From assembly GCF_000195595.1 (NCBI RefSeq), contig NZ_GL882516.1, positions 1-60,555 on the forward strand: a stretch of DNA of 60,555 bases. Direction: 5' to 3'. Under the pieces are notes generated by a model. That model made no database searches, was not told the origin of the DNA, and worked only from the letters and a program-made list of their open reading frames with translations. Positions 28,090 through 36,948 of this stretch are shown one piece after another. The position numbers and the translations under genes are program-made. Every line of letters starts with the position of its first letter. The stretch's first letter is position 1. Source of the stretch: Actinomyces sp. oral taxon 170 str. F0386. GTDB lineage: Bacteria > Actinomycetota > Actinomycetes > Actinomycetales > Actinomycetaceae.

Positions 28090-28965
28090 TCAGCGGGTAC
28101 GCGACTCGATGTACCTCGCCAGCGCCCCCAGGGCCCAGTTCACGATGATGTAGGCCACTGCGATGATGACGTAGGTCTGGAAGAAGACAGACAAATGGGC
28201 GTCGATCTTCGCCTGGCCGATCACGGTGGAACCGCGATACATGAGCTCGGGGTAGGCGAGCACGTACGCCAGTGTCGTCCCCTTGATGATGGTGACCATC
28301 TGAGTGATGAGGGTCGGAAGCATGAGGCGCAGGGCCTGTGGCGCCAGGATGAGGCGCATCGTGAGAGACCCGCTCATCCCCAGTGCCACAGCGGCCTCCG
28401 TCTGTCCTCGGTCCAGCGCCCGGACGCCGGAGCGGAAGACCTCCGCCGTCGTCGCCGAGGTGCACATGACGATCGGCAGCGCCAGCTTCCAGAAGTCTGA
28501 GACCGTCACAAAGCGAGGAACCACCAGGAGGAAGAAGTAGACGAGCAGCAGCATCGGCACAGCTCGCATGGCATCGATCCACAGACCGACCAGCCATCTG
28601 ATGGGGCGGTTGTCCAGCAGGCGGAGCCACCCCAGAGCGATTCCCAACGGGAAGGTGAGCACCGCTGCAACGGCCCCCAGGGACAGGGTGGTACCAGCGG
28701 CCTCCACGAGCTGACTGACGACCGAGTGTCCCAGGAAGTAGCGCCACTCGGGATAGTCGAGCTGTCCGGCGAGGTCCAGTCGGTAGAGGACCGCACCAGT
28801 CGAGGCCACGATTGCGATGACCGCGACGACCGATCCGATAGCGATCAGAAGACGCCCCCGCGGGCCCGGCTCATCGAAGAGCAGCGCCGCATCCGTCGCT
28901 CCGGAGCTCTTCCCCCGCTGTCGGCGCGGACGGGGATCTGGCATCGTCATGATGTCTGAGCTCAT
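28090..28965 (-). CDS. Amino-acid ABC transporter permease (GluD-like)
   Basis: A 291-residue inner-membrane protein of the His/Glu/Gln/Arg/opine type. A charged N-terminal tail of about 40 residues precedes the helices, and the EAA loop is visible as EAAVALGMSGSLTMRLILAPQALRLMLP. It overlaps the other permease by 4 bases. Together with the binding protein and ATPase it forms an importer in the same gene order as the Corynebacterium gluABCD glutamate system. Confidence 0.92.
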   Translation of the reverse strand: MSSDIMTMPDPRPRRQRGKSSGATDAALLFDEPGPRGRLLIAIGSVVAVIAIVASTGAVLYRLDLAGQLDYPEWRYFLGHSVVSQLVEAAGTTLSLGAVAAVLTFPLGIALGWLRLLDNRPIRWLVGLWIDAMRAVPMLLLVYFFLLVVPRFVTVSDFWKLALPIVMCTSATTAEVFRSGVRALDRGQTEAAVALGMSGSLTMRLILAPQALRLMLPTLITQMVTIIKGTTLAYVLAYPELMYRGSTVIGQAKIDAHLSVFFQTYVIIAVAYIIVNWALGALARYIESRTR

Positions 28966-29618
28966 GCTCGCTCCTTCCCCATGAACTCGAGGCGTCGTTC
29001 AAGAAGACCGCCGAGCCTCGTTGCGGCAAAGGCGATCGCCAGGTAGGTCAGACCTGAGGTGAGGAAGGTGATGACTCCCGCAGCCCGATCCTGGTTGATC
29101 CGCTGCGTGACGGCAGTCAGCTCGACGACGCCGACCGCCGCGGCGAGGGAGGAACCGATGAGGCAGGCGATGAAGATGTTGACCAGCGGCTGGATCGTGC
29201 GGGCCAGAGCCTGGGGCAGGACGATGCCGCGGATAATGAGCCCGAAGGGCATGCCCAGTGCTCGGGCGGCCTCGATCTGTCCTTTGGACACCGAGTTGAT
29301 CCCGCTGCGCACCGTCTCGCACACGAATCCGGACGAGGAGAAGATCAGTGCGACGATCACCGACCAGAAAAGTGGGATGGTGATACCGGCGTGGGGAAGC
29401 GCCAGGCCGACAAGCACCATGAGGCACAGGTTGGGGATGTTGCAGGCCACCGTTACCCACGCGGCACCCAGGGCCCGCAGCGGAGGGATGGGACCGACCC
29501 GGAAGATGGCCATGAGCGATCCCAGGACCAGCCCGCCCAGGTAGGACAGAACAGAGATCACCAGTGTGGCGAGCAGCCCTGAACCGATATCAGCGAGATT
29601 GTCGGTAATGGCACTCAC
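28962..29618 (-). CDS. Amino-acid ABC transporter permease (GluC-like)
   Basis: A 218-residue permease with about five helices; the EAA loop is EAARALGMPFGLIIRGIVLPQALARTI. It starts at GTG 29618 with AAGGAGG 5 bases upstream. It is first of the permease pair, 129 bases after the binding-protein gene with a large stem-loop in the gap. Confidence 0.92.
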   Translation of the reverse strand: MSAITDNLADIGSGLLATLVISVLSYLGGLVLGSLMAIFRVGPIPPLRALGAAWVTVACNIPNLCLMVLVGLALPHAGITIPLFWSVIVALIFSSSGFVCETVRSGINSVSKGQIEAARALGMPFGLIIRGIVLPQALARTIQPLVNIFIACLIGSSLAAAVGVVELTAVTQRINQDRAAGVITFLTSGLTYLAIAFAATRLGGLLERRLEFMGKERA

Positions 29619-29670
29619 GGTCGCCTCCTTGAAAGATGCGGGTCGTCACCATGGCCTGAACGCCGCTGGC

Positions 29671-29723
29671 CATCGCGTCGTCAGCCCGGGCGCGGGCCCC
29701 TCCCCGGGACCGACGACGCGATG
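29671..29723 (-). terminator. Large stem-loop between binding-protein and permease genes
   Basis: CATCGCGTCGTC (29671-29682) and GACGACGCGATG (29712-29723) are exact reverse complements of 12 bases, with CCCGGG elements inside that extend the stem. It lies just after the binding-protein stop, within the operon. Such structures often act as partial terminators or 3-prime stabilisers, keeping binding-protein mRNA above permease mRNA. Confidence 0.6.
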
Positions 29724-29747
29724 AACCTCACGGGCTACGAACTTGGT

Positions 29748-30812
29748 TCAGGACTCCTGCGGGGCCTCCTCGCCGCCCTGGTCGGGCGCCTGCTCGGCGC
29801 CTTCCTCAGGGGCTGCAGTCTGCTCAGCGCCGCCGGCCCCGTCAGTACCCACCGCGCCTGCGGCTGATGATCCCGGAACCGAGCCGATGGCCGGTGGCTG
29901 AGGCGCGTCACCGCCGAGCGACTTACCGATCGTCGCGTCCCAGATCCTCTTCCATGTACCATCCGCCTCGATCGTCTGCAGGAAGGTGTTGACGAAGGCC
30001 TGGGCACCGGAGTCCTTGGGAAGTCCGATGCCGTAGGGGTCCTCGGCAAAGGTGTCACCGACGATCTTGACCTTGTCGTTGGACAGGACCTCGCTCTTGA
30101 GCAGTGACTGGTCCACGACGTAGGCCTTGACCTGCCCGCTCTCGACAGCGGCGACGCACTTGGCCTGGGTGTCGAAGGGCTTGGCGGTCGCGTTGGGAGC
30201 GTGCTTCTTCAGGGCGGAGGCGGATGAGGAGTTGGACTGGACGGCGACGTCCCCGGTCAGGCTGTCAACACCGGTGATGTCCTTGTTGTCGGCCTTGACG
30301 AGGATGGCCTGACTGGAGGCGTAGTACGGGCCGGCGAAGTCGATCTTCTCGGCTCGCTCCGGGGTAATCGTGTACGTGGCGATGACTGCGTTGACCGTGC
30401 CATTAGTCAGGACGGTCTCGCGTGTGTCGGACGTGACCTGCTGGACCTCAAGGAGGGAGCGGGCGTCTTCACCACCAATGATGTAGCGGGCCAGCGCCTG
30501 CGCGATGGCCGCGTCGAATCCGGAGATCTTCTTCGTCTTGGAGTCCTCCCAGGAGAACACCTCGGAGGTCTTGGTCCCGCCGGTGACGAACTTGCCGGCC
30601 TTCTTGACGGCGGCGGCCCAGGTTGAGGCGGCCACGACGTCATCGGCTGCTACCGGGCCGGAGTTGATGGCCTTGTCGTACTCGGCGTCGGAGGCAGACG
30701 CTGAGGCGACGGCCTTGCCGTCGGCACCCGTGTCGGCGCAGGCCGCCAGGACACCAGCCAAGGAGACGGCACCGGTAGTAGCCAGGAGGCTGCGGCGGGA
30801 GAAGGTGGTCAT
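29748..30812 (-). CDS. Amino-acid ABC transporter substrate-binding lipoprotein (GluB-like)
   Basis: A family 3 periplasmic-type binding protein, 354 residues, anchored outside the membrane. The N terminus combines a twin-arginine pattern (SRRSLL) with a lipobox VLAAC, Cys at residue 25. The binding domain includes GFDAAIAQALARYI, TPERAEKIDFAGPYY and AEDPYGIGLPKDS, typical of glutamate/glutamine binders. The last 50 residues after SLGGDAPQPP are a Pro/Ala/Glu/Gly-rich tail not usual in the family. Confidence 0.93.
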   Translation of the reverse strand: MTTFSRRSLLATTGAVSLAGVLAACADTGADGKAVASASASDAEYDKAINSGPVAADDVVAASTWAAAVKKAGKFVTGGTKTSEVFSWEDSKTKKISGFDAAIAQALARYIIGGEDARSLLEVQQVTSDTRETVLTNGTVNAVIATYTITPERAEKIDFAGPYYASSQAILVKADNKDITGVDSLTGDVAVQSNSSSASALKKHAPNATAKPFDTQAKCVAAVESGQVKAYVVDQSLLKSEVLSNDKVKIVGDTFAEDPYGIGLPKDSGAQAFVNTFLQTIEADGTWKRIWDATIGKSLGGDAPQPPAIGSVPGSSAAGAVGTDGAGGAEQTAAPEEGAEQAPDQGGEEAPQES

Positions 30813-30833
30813 GATGTTCCTTTCGTTCGGACG

Positions 30834-30848
30834 GGGACGGGCCGTCCC
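30834..30848 (-). other. Short hairpin in the leader of the binding-protein gene
   Basis: GGGACGG-G-CCGTCCC is a perfect 7-base-arm inverted repeat 22 bases upstream of the binding-protein ATG, in the 89-base gap after the ATPase gene. The single-base centre makes a tight hairpin unlikely unless the stem opens, so it may be a coincidence of GC-rich sequence or a small regulatory site. Confidence 0.3.
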
Positions 30849-30901
30849 GGCTCAAGGCCTGCGGTGGTGGCCGCGCCCGGGAGAGGAGCACGGCCCGGGG
30901 C

Positions 30902-31687
30902 TCAGTGGCTGAGCACCTTGGAGAGGAAGTCGCGGGCGCGCTCAGTGCGCGGTGAGGAGAAGAACTCGGAGGGCCTGCCGGACTCGACGATCTGACCGCC
31001 GTCCATGAAGACGACACGGTCGGCCGCCGAGCGGGCGAAGCCCATCTCATGGGTGACGACGAGCATGGTCATGCCGGAGGCGGCCAGGTCCTTGATGACG
31101 TCGAGGACCTCATTGATCATCTCAGGGTCGAGGGCGCTGGTGGGCTCATCGAAGAGCATGACCTTGGGGTCCATGGCCAGTGCCCTGGCAATGGCGACCC
31201 GCTGCTGCTGACCCCCGGAGAGCTGAGCGGGTCGCTTGCCGGCCTGGTCCTCCAGACCGACGCGCATCAGCAGCTCACGGGCCCGCTCCTCGGCCTGATT
31301 CCGTGGGACGCCTCGCACCTTGACAGGCGCCAGGGTGATGTTGTCCAGCACCGTGCGGTGCGGGAAGAGATTGAAGGACTGGAAGACCATTCCCACCTCA
31401 GCGCGCAGCTGGGCCAGTGCCCGGCCCTCCTGGGGCAACGGGATCCCGTCGATCTCGATCTCGCCCTCCTGGATCGGCTCCAGGCGGTTGACCGTGCGGC
31501 AGAGGGTTGACTTGCCCGAGCCCGACGCACCGATGACGGTCACGACCTCGCCGCGGTGGATGTCGAGTGAGACATCGTCGAGGGCCTTGAAGCGGCCGTA
31601 GTACTTGGTGACATGGCTGATCCGCACCAGGACGTCATCGGTCCGGTCTGCGGCTGCCTGATCAGGAGAGGATGCGGATGTGGTCAC
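30902..31687 (-). CDS. Amino-acid ABC transporter ATP-binding protein (GluA-like)
   Basis: A 261-residue ATPase: Walker [10 protein letters not shown] (near 52-60), signature [15 protein letters not shown], Walker [15 protein letters not shown] and switch His in [10 protein letters not shown]. These phrases are those of the polar amino-acid uptake group (GlnQ/GluA). It is the first gene of the four-gene importer operon. Confidence 0.95.
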   Translation of the reverse strand: MTTSASSPDQAAADRTDDVLVRISHVTKYYGRFKALDDVSLDIHRGEVVTVIGASGSGKSTLCRTVNRLEPIQEGEIEIDGIPLPQEGRALAQLRAEVGMVFQSFNLFPHRTVLDNITLAPVKVRGVPRNQAEERARELLMRVGLEDQAGKRPAQLSGGQQQRVAIARALAMDPKVMLFDEPTSALDPEMINEVLDVIKDLAASGMTMLVVTHEMGFARSAADRVVFMDGGQIVESGRPSEFFSSPRTERARDFLSKVLSH

Positions 31688-32031
31688 GAGTACCTCGTCT
31701 CAACGCGGATATGGGAGCGATATCTGCCTCATCGACAGCAACAGCAACACATCCACATGTGCACCGCATTCCTCCTGCTCGCATACTGGCCTCAACCTGA
31801 GAAAGCCGGTTCAAAAACTCCCTGCGCCCACTGAGACCCGTCGGGTGCCTATAATGAACACTCGTGGATAACAGACTGCCGCAGTTCCAACCTTTCGCCT
31901 GGAAGAGTAGCACCGTCTGAGACCGAGACGTCAACCGAGTCTCACCAACGACCTCTCTCTGGGATGATGGTCACACGCCGTACAGAGCGCCTAACCGCAC
32001 AAGTCGACCGTCCGGTCGTAGTCTCATCTGC
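31688..32031. other. Intergenic region between the importer operon and a TetR gene; no gene seen
   Basis: This 344-base stretch between divergent genes is AT-richer than coding sequence. On the minus strand TTGACG (31934-31929) and TACTCT (31909-31904) are separated by 19 bases, a possible but imperfect promoter for the importer operon with a leader of about 210 bases. A TATAAT on the plus strand at 31850-31855 has no matching -35. Short open frames here lack ribosome sites and family likeness. Confidence 0.4.
32005..32024 (+). promoter_or_regulatory. TetR autoregulatory operator and -10 box
   Basis: CGACCG-TC-CGGTCG (32005-32018) is a perfect palindrome with 6-base arms, immediately followed by TAGTCT (32019-32024), a -10-like box 7 bases before the TetR ATG. 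Binding would block the gene's own promoter, and the message would be leaderless. Confidence 0.7.
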
Positions 32032-32682
32032 ATGAGTCCCGCGAATACAGCCGATCCGCGCCGCCGCCTCCAACCCGAGCAGCGCCGGGAGGAACTGGTG
32101 AGGGTCGGGGTTGAGCTGTTCGCGGAAGGAACCCTCGATCGCACCCACGTCAACGAGATCATCAAGCGGGCAGGCGTCTCGCGCACGCTCTTCTATCACT
32201 ATTTCCCGTCCAAGACCGCCTTCGCCCGAGCCATCGTGGAGCATGAGATCCTCCACCTTCACGGCCTGGTTGAGCAGCAGATCGAGCCGACGCTGGAAGG
32301 GGCGATCTCCACCTTCGCGGGTTACGTGAGAGCCAGGCCGGACAGCTTCCGGGCACTGCACACAGGGGGCCTTGACCAGGACCCGGAGATCGCGGCCGCA
32401 CTGGCCACCAGCTTCGAGCGCTATGGGCGCCTTGTTCTCATGTTCATCGGAGTCACAGACCCCGATGAGCGCGCCATGTTCGCGACCAAGGTGTGGATCA
32501 GCACGATGATCGCTCTGTGCCTGGCCTGGCTGGAGCATCCTGAGATCAGCCAGGAGACGATCACGAACATGTCCGCCCAGGCACTGCGAAGCCTGGTATC
32601 CCAGGCACGGCAGGATGATGACCAGTCCCAGGAGCACGGCTCGGCACCAGCACCCTCCTGCGATCTGACAGGCAGTCACTGA
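32032..32682 (+). CDS. TetR-family transcriptional regulator
   Basis: A 216-residue regulator with HTH VNEIIKRAGVSRTLFYHYFPSKTAFARAI, the classic TetR YHYF motif. The C-terminal domain contains FRALHTGGLDQDPE and ends in a disordered Gln/Ser/Pro tail. No co-oriented partner is immediately obvious; the glycosyltransferase 230 bases downstream has its own regulatory region. It is divergent from the importer operon, which could be a target. Confidence 0.9.
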   Translation: MSPANTADPRRRLQPEQRREELVRVGVELFAEGTLDRTHVNEIIKRAGVSRTLFYHYFPSKTAFARAIVEHEILHLHGLVEQQIEPTLEGAISTFAGYVRARPDSFRALHTGGLDQDPEIAAALATSFERYGRLVLMFIGVTDPDERAMFATKVWISTMIALCLAWLEHPEISQETITNMSAQALRSLVSQARQDDDQSQEHGSAPAPSCDLTGSH

Positions 32683-32775
32683 GGACTTCCGCCAAGCGCT
32701 GTCGAAGCCACCTCTCGACCGGGGGACACACCATGACGCCCATCCGCTTAATCCACCAGACATAATATTTTTTCC

Positions 32776-32857
32776 GCCATTCTAACCCCAGCGTAAGAAT
32801 GGCACTCGTGTAAGATTAAACGTGGTACCCTCTCCTCCAGTTGCACGCGGCGTGCAA
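32776..32857 (+). promoter_or_regulatory. Regulatory region of the glycosyltransferase gene with two inverted repeats
   Basis: GCCATTCT (32776-32783) pairs with AGAATGGC (32796-32803) across a 12-base loop. TAAGAT (32811-32816) is a plausible -10 without a good -35. Downstream, TTGCACG-CGG-CGTGCAA (32841-32857) is a perfect 17-base palindrome, 56 bases before the ATG. The second palindrome lies after the -10, a roadblock-type operator position. The cognate regulator is not known. Confidence 0.5.
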
Positions 32858-32913
32858 TAAGTCGAGGGCCGCCCGCACACAGGGGCTCCTCACTCTCAGA
32901 AGGGGAGCTGATC

Positions 32914-34194
32914 ATGCCTGAAGGCGCCACTGGATGCGCGGTGTCCGTACGCAAAAACACGTCCCGAGTTCTCTTCGCTCCGGAGACGTTCAATTTTGCC
33001 GAGGTGACCCGCGCCATTGAAGTGGCCCGACGCATGCCTTCGGACGTTGAGTGCGTCTTTGCTGGCTTCTCGCGGCGCAACTCCGAGTACATCAAGGCCG
33101 CGGGCTTCGAGTTCCGCCTGCTCACCCCCTATCTCAGTGACGAGGAGGGCCGGCAGGCGCTGGCATTTGACCAGGGACGGAGTCTGCGCCACCCGTTCAC
33201 AGCACAGATGCTCGCCCAACGGGTCACGAGCGAACGGGTACTGCTGCGCTGCCTGCGGCCGGATGCCGTCGTCATCGGAGTAACTCCCAGCCAGTTTATT
33301 TCGGCCCGAGCCGAGTGCGTGCCACTGGTTTTCGTAAGGCCCTTCGCCTATTCGCTGGCGCACTTGGAGGCAGCGCGCACAGTGGGCGCCACCGGTTTTC
33401 TGCCCCGCACCACCCCCGAGAAGTGCCTGGTCGACGGCGCAGCCGCCCGGCTGCTCCATACCGTGGGCACCCGGGCGCCACTGCCGCGCGCCTTCCACCA
33501 GGTGGCCAAGGCCAACGGTGTCGCCCTGCCCCGGGGGCTGTTCGCCGGGCTCACTGCGGACCTCAACCTCATCGCCAGCGCTCCGCACCTTCTGCCCCAC
33601 TGGCTGGAGATGCCCGAAGGGCACCGCATGGTGGGACCGGTCTACGCCCAGCTTCCCGGAGAGGTTCCCGACATCGTGTCCGACCTGGCCTCCGGCCCCA
33701 AGCCCCTGGTGTACTTCGCAGTGGGCTCATCGGGGAACCGTGACCTCGTCCTCGACGTGCTCAAGGGCCTGGGACAGGCAGACTGCCAGGTGCTGGCGCC
33801 GGTGCGCTCCCACCTCCACCAGGAGGACCTGGAGGTGCTCCCCCTCAACGTCCATGTCACCGACTGGATCCCGGCGCATCAGCTGGGCGATGTCGTGGAC
33901 CTGGCCATCACCCACGGCGGGGAGGGAACAGTGCAGACCAGCTGCGTGCAAGGGTGGCCCTTCATCGGGATCCCGCTGCAGCTCGAGCAGCGTTTCAACG
34001 TCCAGCGCTGTGCGGCCTTCGGCTCGGCCCGGCTCGTGTCCCAGAAGGAGGCTCGCAGGGCCGACTGGGCAGCGCTGGTGCGCGAGGCCCTGGCAGACGA
34101 TCGCATGCGCTCACGTGCCCGGCACATGGCCGAGCTCATGAAGGGGCTGGATGGTCCGGGCCAAGCGGCCGAGGCGATCTGCAAGCTGCTCTGA
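32914..34194 (+). CDS. GT1-type glycosyltransferase (UDP-glycosyltransferase/MGT-like)
   Basis: A 426-residue GT-B enzyme. The C-terminal nucleotide-sugar region has DLAITHGGEGTVQTSCVQG followed by PFIGIPLQLEQRFN, matching the GT1 donor signature of macrolide and sterol glycosyltransferases. The N half lacks a signal peptide, so the enzyme is cytoplasmic. The acceptor is probably a small hydrophobic molecule, which is inferred from family only. ATG has GGGGAG upstream. It stands alone, without biosynthetic genes around it, so it could be a detoxifying glycosylase. Confidence 0.85.
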   Translation: MPEGATGCAVSVRKNTSRVLFAPETFNFAEVTRAIEVARRMPSDVECVFAGFSRRNSEYIKAAGFEFRLLTPYLSDEEGRQALAFDQGRSLRHPFTAQMLAQRVTSERVLLRCLRPDAVVIGVTPSQFISARAECVPLVFVRPFAYSLAHLEAARTVGATGFLPRTTPEKCLVDGAAARLLHTVGTRAPLPRAFHQVAKANGVALPRGLFAGLTADLNLIASAPHLLPHWLEMPEGHRMVGPVYAQLPGEVPDIVSDLASGPKPLVYFAVGSSGNRDLVLDVLKGLGQADCQVLAPVRSHLHQEDLEVLPLNVHVTDWIPAHQLGDVVDLAITHGGEGTVQTSCVQGWPFIGIPLQLEQRFNVQRCAAFGSARLVSQKEARRADWAALVREALADDRMRSRARHMAELMKGLDGPGQAAEAICKLL

Positions 34195-34235
34195 GTTGCT
34201 GCAGCGCTGCGGCTGGGGTTCTGCCGACCTGTGTC

Positions 34236-35150
34236 CTAAGCCTGTGCCCGGGCGCTGGCGTAGAGGCAGACGGCTGCGGCGGCCGCGACGTTGAGCGACT
34301 CAGCCTTGCCGTAGATGGGAATGGACACGACGGCGTCGGCGCGGCTCAGCGCCTCGGAGGGCAGTCCGTGGGCCTCATTGCCGAGCAGCCAGGCGCTGGG
34401 CGCCTCCAGGAGGGACTCGGCCTCGAAGAGGTCGAAGTCCCCGCGCCCGTCAGCCGCCAGAACGGTGAGCCCGGCCTCGTGGAGGGCGGCGACGGCGTCG
34501 TCCAGGGCCACCCCGGTGATGACAGGCAGGTGGAAGAGGCTTCCGGCGGTGGAGCGCACGACCTTCGGAGCGGTGGGATCCACGCTGCCCCGCACGAGGA
34601 CGACGGCGTCGGCTCCAGCGGCGTCGGCCGCCCGGATGATGGTGCCGGCGTTTCCGGGGTCCTGGGCCTGGGTGAGGACGGCGACCAGCCTGGCCCCGTC
34701 CAGGGCGGTAGCGAGCGCCTCGGAGCCGGTGACCTCCGCAGCGGCAACGACGGCGAGAACGCCCTGGGCATCGGTACTCATGGCGTCCATGACCTGCTCG
34801 CTGGCGACGTGGACGTAGCGCTCGGCCGCGACGGCCTCGTGCCAGATCTCGCCGTGACGCTCGACGGCGGCCTCGGTGAGGTAGACATCGAGCACACGCT
34901 CAGGGGTATGGCGGATGGCCTCACGCACGCCCTGGGGGCCTTCGACGAGGAAGCGGCGGTGCTTAGTTCGCGCGTTGCGGCGGGACAGGCCGGCCACACG
35001 GGAGATACGGGCCGAGGCCGGGTTGCTCAGCACCTCGTGACCGGCTGCCGGCCCCTCACTGACGGTGCGGCGCCGCGGCCCGCGGGCAGCAGGCCTCTCG
35101 GCAGTGTCATCGAGAAGTTCGTCAGGGTCTGCGGAGGCGGTATGGCTCAT
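34236..35150 (-). CDS. TrmH/SpoU-family RNA 2'-O-ribose methyltransferase
   Basis: A 304-residue SPOUT enzyme. The N-terminal L30e-like RNA-binding part contains RRFLVEGPQGVREAI. The knotted domain has motif 1 DPGNAGTIIRAADAAGADAV, motif 2 AWLLGNEAHGLPSE and motif 3 IPIYGKAESLNVAAAAAV. This is the TsnR/RlmB-like group found next to rplT in many actinobacteria and firmicutes. It is downstream of rplT on the same strand, but a strong hairpin separates them. Confidence 0.92.
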   Translation of the reverse strand: MSHTASADPDELLDDTAERPAARGPRRRTVSEGPAAGHEVLSNPASARISRVAGLSRRNARTKHRRFLVEGPQGVREAIRHTPERVLDVYLTEAAVERHGEIWHEAVAAERYVHVASEQVMDAMSTDAQGVLAVVAAAEVTGSEALATALDGARLVAVLTQAQDPGNAGTIIRAADAAGADAVVLVRGSVDPTAPKVVRSTAGSLFHLPVITGVALDDAVAALHEAGLTVLAADGRGDFDLFEAESLLEAPSAWLLGNEAHGLPSEALSRADAVVSIPIYGKAESLNVAAAAAVCLYASARAQA

Positions 35151-35183
35151 GCGGTAAGCCTACGTGAGCGGCTGATCAGAACG

Positions 35184-35230
35184 CCGAGTCCTCGCCACAA
35201 ACCGGTACGGATTCTGTGACGAGGACTCGG
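35184..35230 (-). terminator. Terminator hairpin of the infC-rpmI-rplT operon
   Basis: CCGAGTCCTCG (35184-35194) and CGAGGACTCGG (35220-35230) pair perfectly over 11 bases. Inside, CACA (35196-35199) and TGTG (35215-35218) extend the stem after one mismatch. It lies 44 bases after the rplT stop. There is no long T tract. Confidence 0.7.
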
Positions 35231-35273
35231 TGAAGATGTATCAGTGGGGCCGACACCCGGCTGCACTGATGAT

Positions 35274-35654
35274 TCAGGCCTTGGCTGCGTTGACGTCCTC
35301 GGGGAGGGCCTTGCGGGCGACCTCCACCAGGGCCTTGAAGCCCTCGGGCTCGTTGACGGCCAGCTCGGCGAGCATGCGGCGGTCGATCTCCACGCCGGCC
35401 AGGCCAAGACCCTGGATGAAGCGGTTGTAGGTCAGGCCCTCGGCGCGGGCGGCAGCGTTGATGCGCTGGATCCACAGGCGACGGAAGTCGCCCTTGCGGG
35501 CGCGACGGTCGCGGAACGCGTAGACGCCGGAGTGGGTGACCTGCTCCTTGGCCTTGCGGTAGAGGCGCGAGCGCTGGCCGCGGTAGCCCGAGGCCTTCTC
35601 GAGAACGGAACGACGCTTCTTCTGGGCGTTAACAGCCCGCTTCACACGTGCCAT
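35274..35654 (-). CDS. rplT: 50S ribosomal protein L20
   Basis: 126 residues, full family length. It begins [15 protein letters not shown] and carries the basic N-terminal extension that threads into 23S rRNA, then [11 protein letters not shown] and YNRFIQGL, conserved in L20. Last gene of infC-rpmI-rplT; in other bacteria L20 represses this operon, but no such RNA site was identified here. Confidence 0.97.
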   Translation of the reverse strand: MARVKRAVNAQKKRRSVLEKASGYRGQRSRLYRKAKEQVTHSGVYAFRDRRARKGDFRRLWIQRINAAARAEGLTYNRFIQGLGLAGVEIDRRMLAELAVNEPEGFKALVEVARKALPEDVNAAKA

Positions 35655-35681
35655 GGTGAGACTCCTTGGTGGGTTGGGCGG

Positions 35682-35876
35682 TCAGCGACCGAGCAGCTTC
35701 TTGACCTGGCGGACGTCGGCCGGGGCGACCGGCTGGTCCTGGGACAGCTTGCGCTTGCGGCGGGAGGACTTGACCTCCAGCAGGTGGCGCTTGTTGGTCT
35801 GCTCGCGCATGAGCTTGCCGCTGCCGGTGACCCGGAAGCGCTTCTTGGCACCGGAGTGCGTCTTGTTCTTCGGCAT
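35682..35876 (-). CDS. rpmI: 50S ribosomal protein L35
   Basis: 64 residues, starting [21 protein letters not shown], cut here only by family length, with the basic RHLL-type core (here [14 protein letters not shown]). It lies 27 bases upstream of rplT and after infC, the usual order. Confidence 0.97.
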   Translation of the reverse strand: MPKNKTHSGAKKRFRVTGSGKLMREQTNKRHLLEVKSSRRKRKLSQDQPVAPADVRQVKKLLGR

Positions 35877-35999
35877 GGGTAATTTCCTCTTCTCGGTCCC
35901 TGGAAGACGGGTAGTCGCCGGGACTGCGGACCCCGCTCACGGTGGCGAGGGGGTGGGTCGATGGTGTCAGGTGAGTGTCGAGAGCGCCGTCGGGCGCTC

Positions 36000-36641
36000 T
36001 CAGGCGTTCTCGCCGGCAGGCTCCCCGGCTGAGGTCCTGGCGCCCTTGGGCGCCCGCCCCGCGTGCTTCTCAGCACGACGGGCGGCACGGGCCTCCTCAC
36101 GGCGGCGGCGCTGGTCGGACTTGACCTCGGCCTTCTTACGGACCGGGGCCAGGACCATGACCATGTTGCGGCCGTCCTGGCGGGGGTGGGACTCGATGGT
36201 GCCCAGCTCGGCCATCTCCTCGGCCAGGCCCTGGAGGAGCCTGATCCCGAGTTCGGGCCGGGACTGCTCACGGCCACGGAAGCGGACGATGCACTTGACC
36301 TTGTCCCCGCCCTTGAGGAATCGCTCGACGTGGCCGCGCTTGGTGGCGTAGTCGTGCTCATCGATCTTGGGGCGGAACTGGATCTCCTTGAGCTGGGTGT
36401 TTGCCTGGTTGCGTCGCGCGTCGCGCGCCTTCATGGCCGACTCGTACTTGAACTTGCCGTAGTCCATGAGCTTGCACACCGGAGGGCGAGCGTCGGGGGC
36501 CACCTCGACCAGGTCGAGATCGGCCTCCTCAGCCAGACGCAGGGCGTCCTCCACACGGACGACGCCGACCTGCTCGCCACTGGGGCCGACGAGACGCACT
36601 TCGGGAACGCGGATCCGTTCGTTGATACGGGGCTCGCTGAT
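36000..36641 (-). CDS. infC: Translation initiation factor IF-3 with an ATC start codon
   Basis: Checks initiator tRNA and prevents early 50S joining. The family N terminus (I/M)[18 protein letters not shown] is encoded from ATC at 36641. An in-frame TGA lies 12 bases upstream of that ATC, and no ATG, GTG or TTG exists between it and the conserved region, apart from GTG 14 codons later, which would remove essential sequence. GAGG lies 7 bases before the ATC. Rare starts (AUU/AUC/AUA) are a known autoregulatory feature of infC. The product is 213 residues, with an Ala/Glu/Gly-rich C-terminal tail beyond the usual 175-180. Confidence 0.93.
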   Translation of the reverse strand: MSEPRINERIRVPEVRLVGPSGEQVGVVRVEDALRLAEEADLDLVEVAPDARPPVCKLMDYGKFKYESAMKARDARRNQANTQLKEIQFRPKIDEHDYATKRGHVERFLKGGDKVKCIVRFRGREQSRPELGIRLLQGLAEEMAELGTIESHPRQDGRNMVMVLAPVRKKAEVKSDQRRRREEARAARRAEKHAGRAPKGARTSAGEPAGENA

Positions 36642-36948
36642 GTCGGTTCCTCACTCTGAGTCACGGATGGTTGCGGAACGAGGAGAGGCCCCGTCCCTGC
36701 CGCGCAGGTCGGAGGCCTCATGACGAGCACGATTCCCTCACGGCCGCGGCCGAGAGGTGACCGTGATGGGCTCACAGCCCTTGCATGAACCCGATTCCCG
36801 AAAGGAACCCAGGTGGGATCGCTCCGCTTGCGCACCGGGGCGAACCCCGGTTGGTCAGTGAGGAATGCTACCAGGGCGCCGGTGTGTTTCCCAGGCACCT
36901 TCAACAGCCCTGACGTGAGTCCTCCCACGTATAAGGCGAATCGGGGCG
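36642..36948 (-). promoter_or_regulatory. infC leader region with GC-rich hairpin
   Basis: This 307-base region holds no gene. On the minus strand ACCGGGG-TTCG-CCCCGGT (36851-36834) forms a perfect 7-bp stem with a UUCG loop, about 190 bases before the infC start and 100 bases after the upstream membrane-protein stop. It may be the terminator of the upstream unit or part of the ribosomal-protein leader. A confident promoter was not found. Confidence 0.45.

Noticed and set aside
31850-31855. Perfect TATAAT on the plus strand
   Set aside because: No -35 element at 15-19 bases upstream and no gene start at a sensible distance; TetR has its own closer -10 box.
31662-31934. 90-codon minus-strand frame upstream of the importer operon
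   Set aside because: No ribosome site, no recognisable domain, and it overlaps the ATPase start and its promoter region.
34195-34235. GCAGCGCTGC palindrome after the glycosyltransferase as a terminator
   Set aside because: The stem is short with no loop space, and the gap between the convergent genes is only 41 bases; too weak to call.
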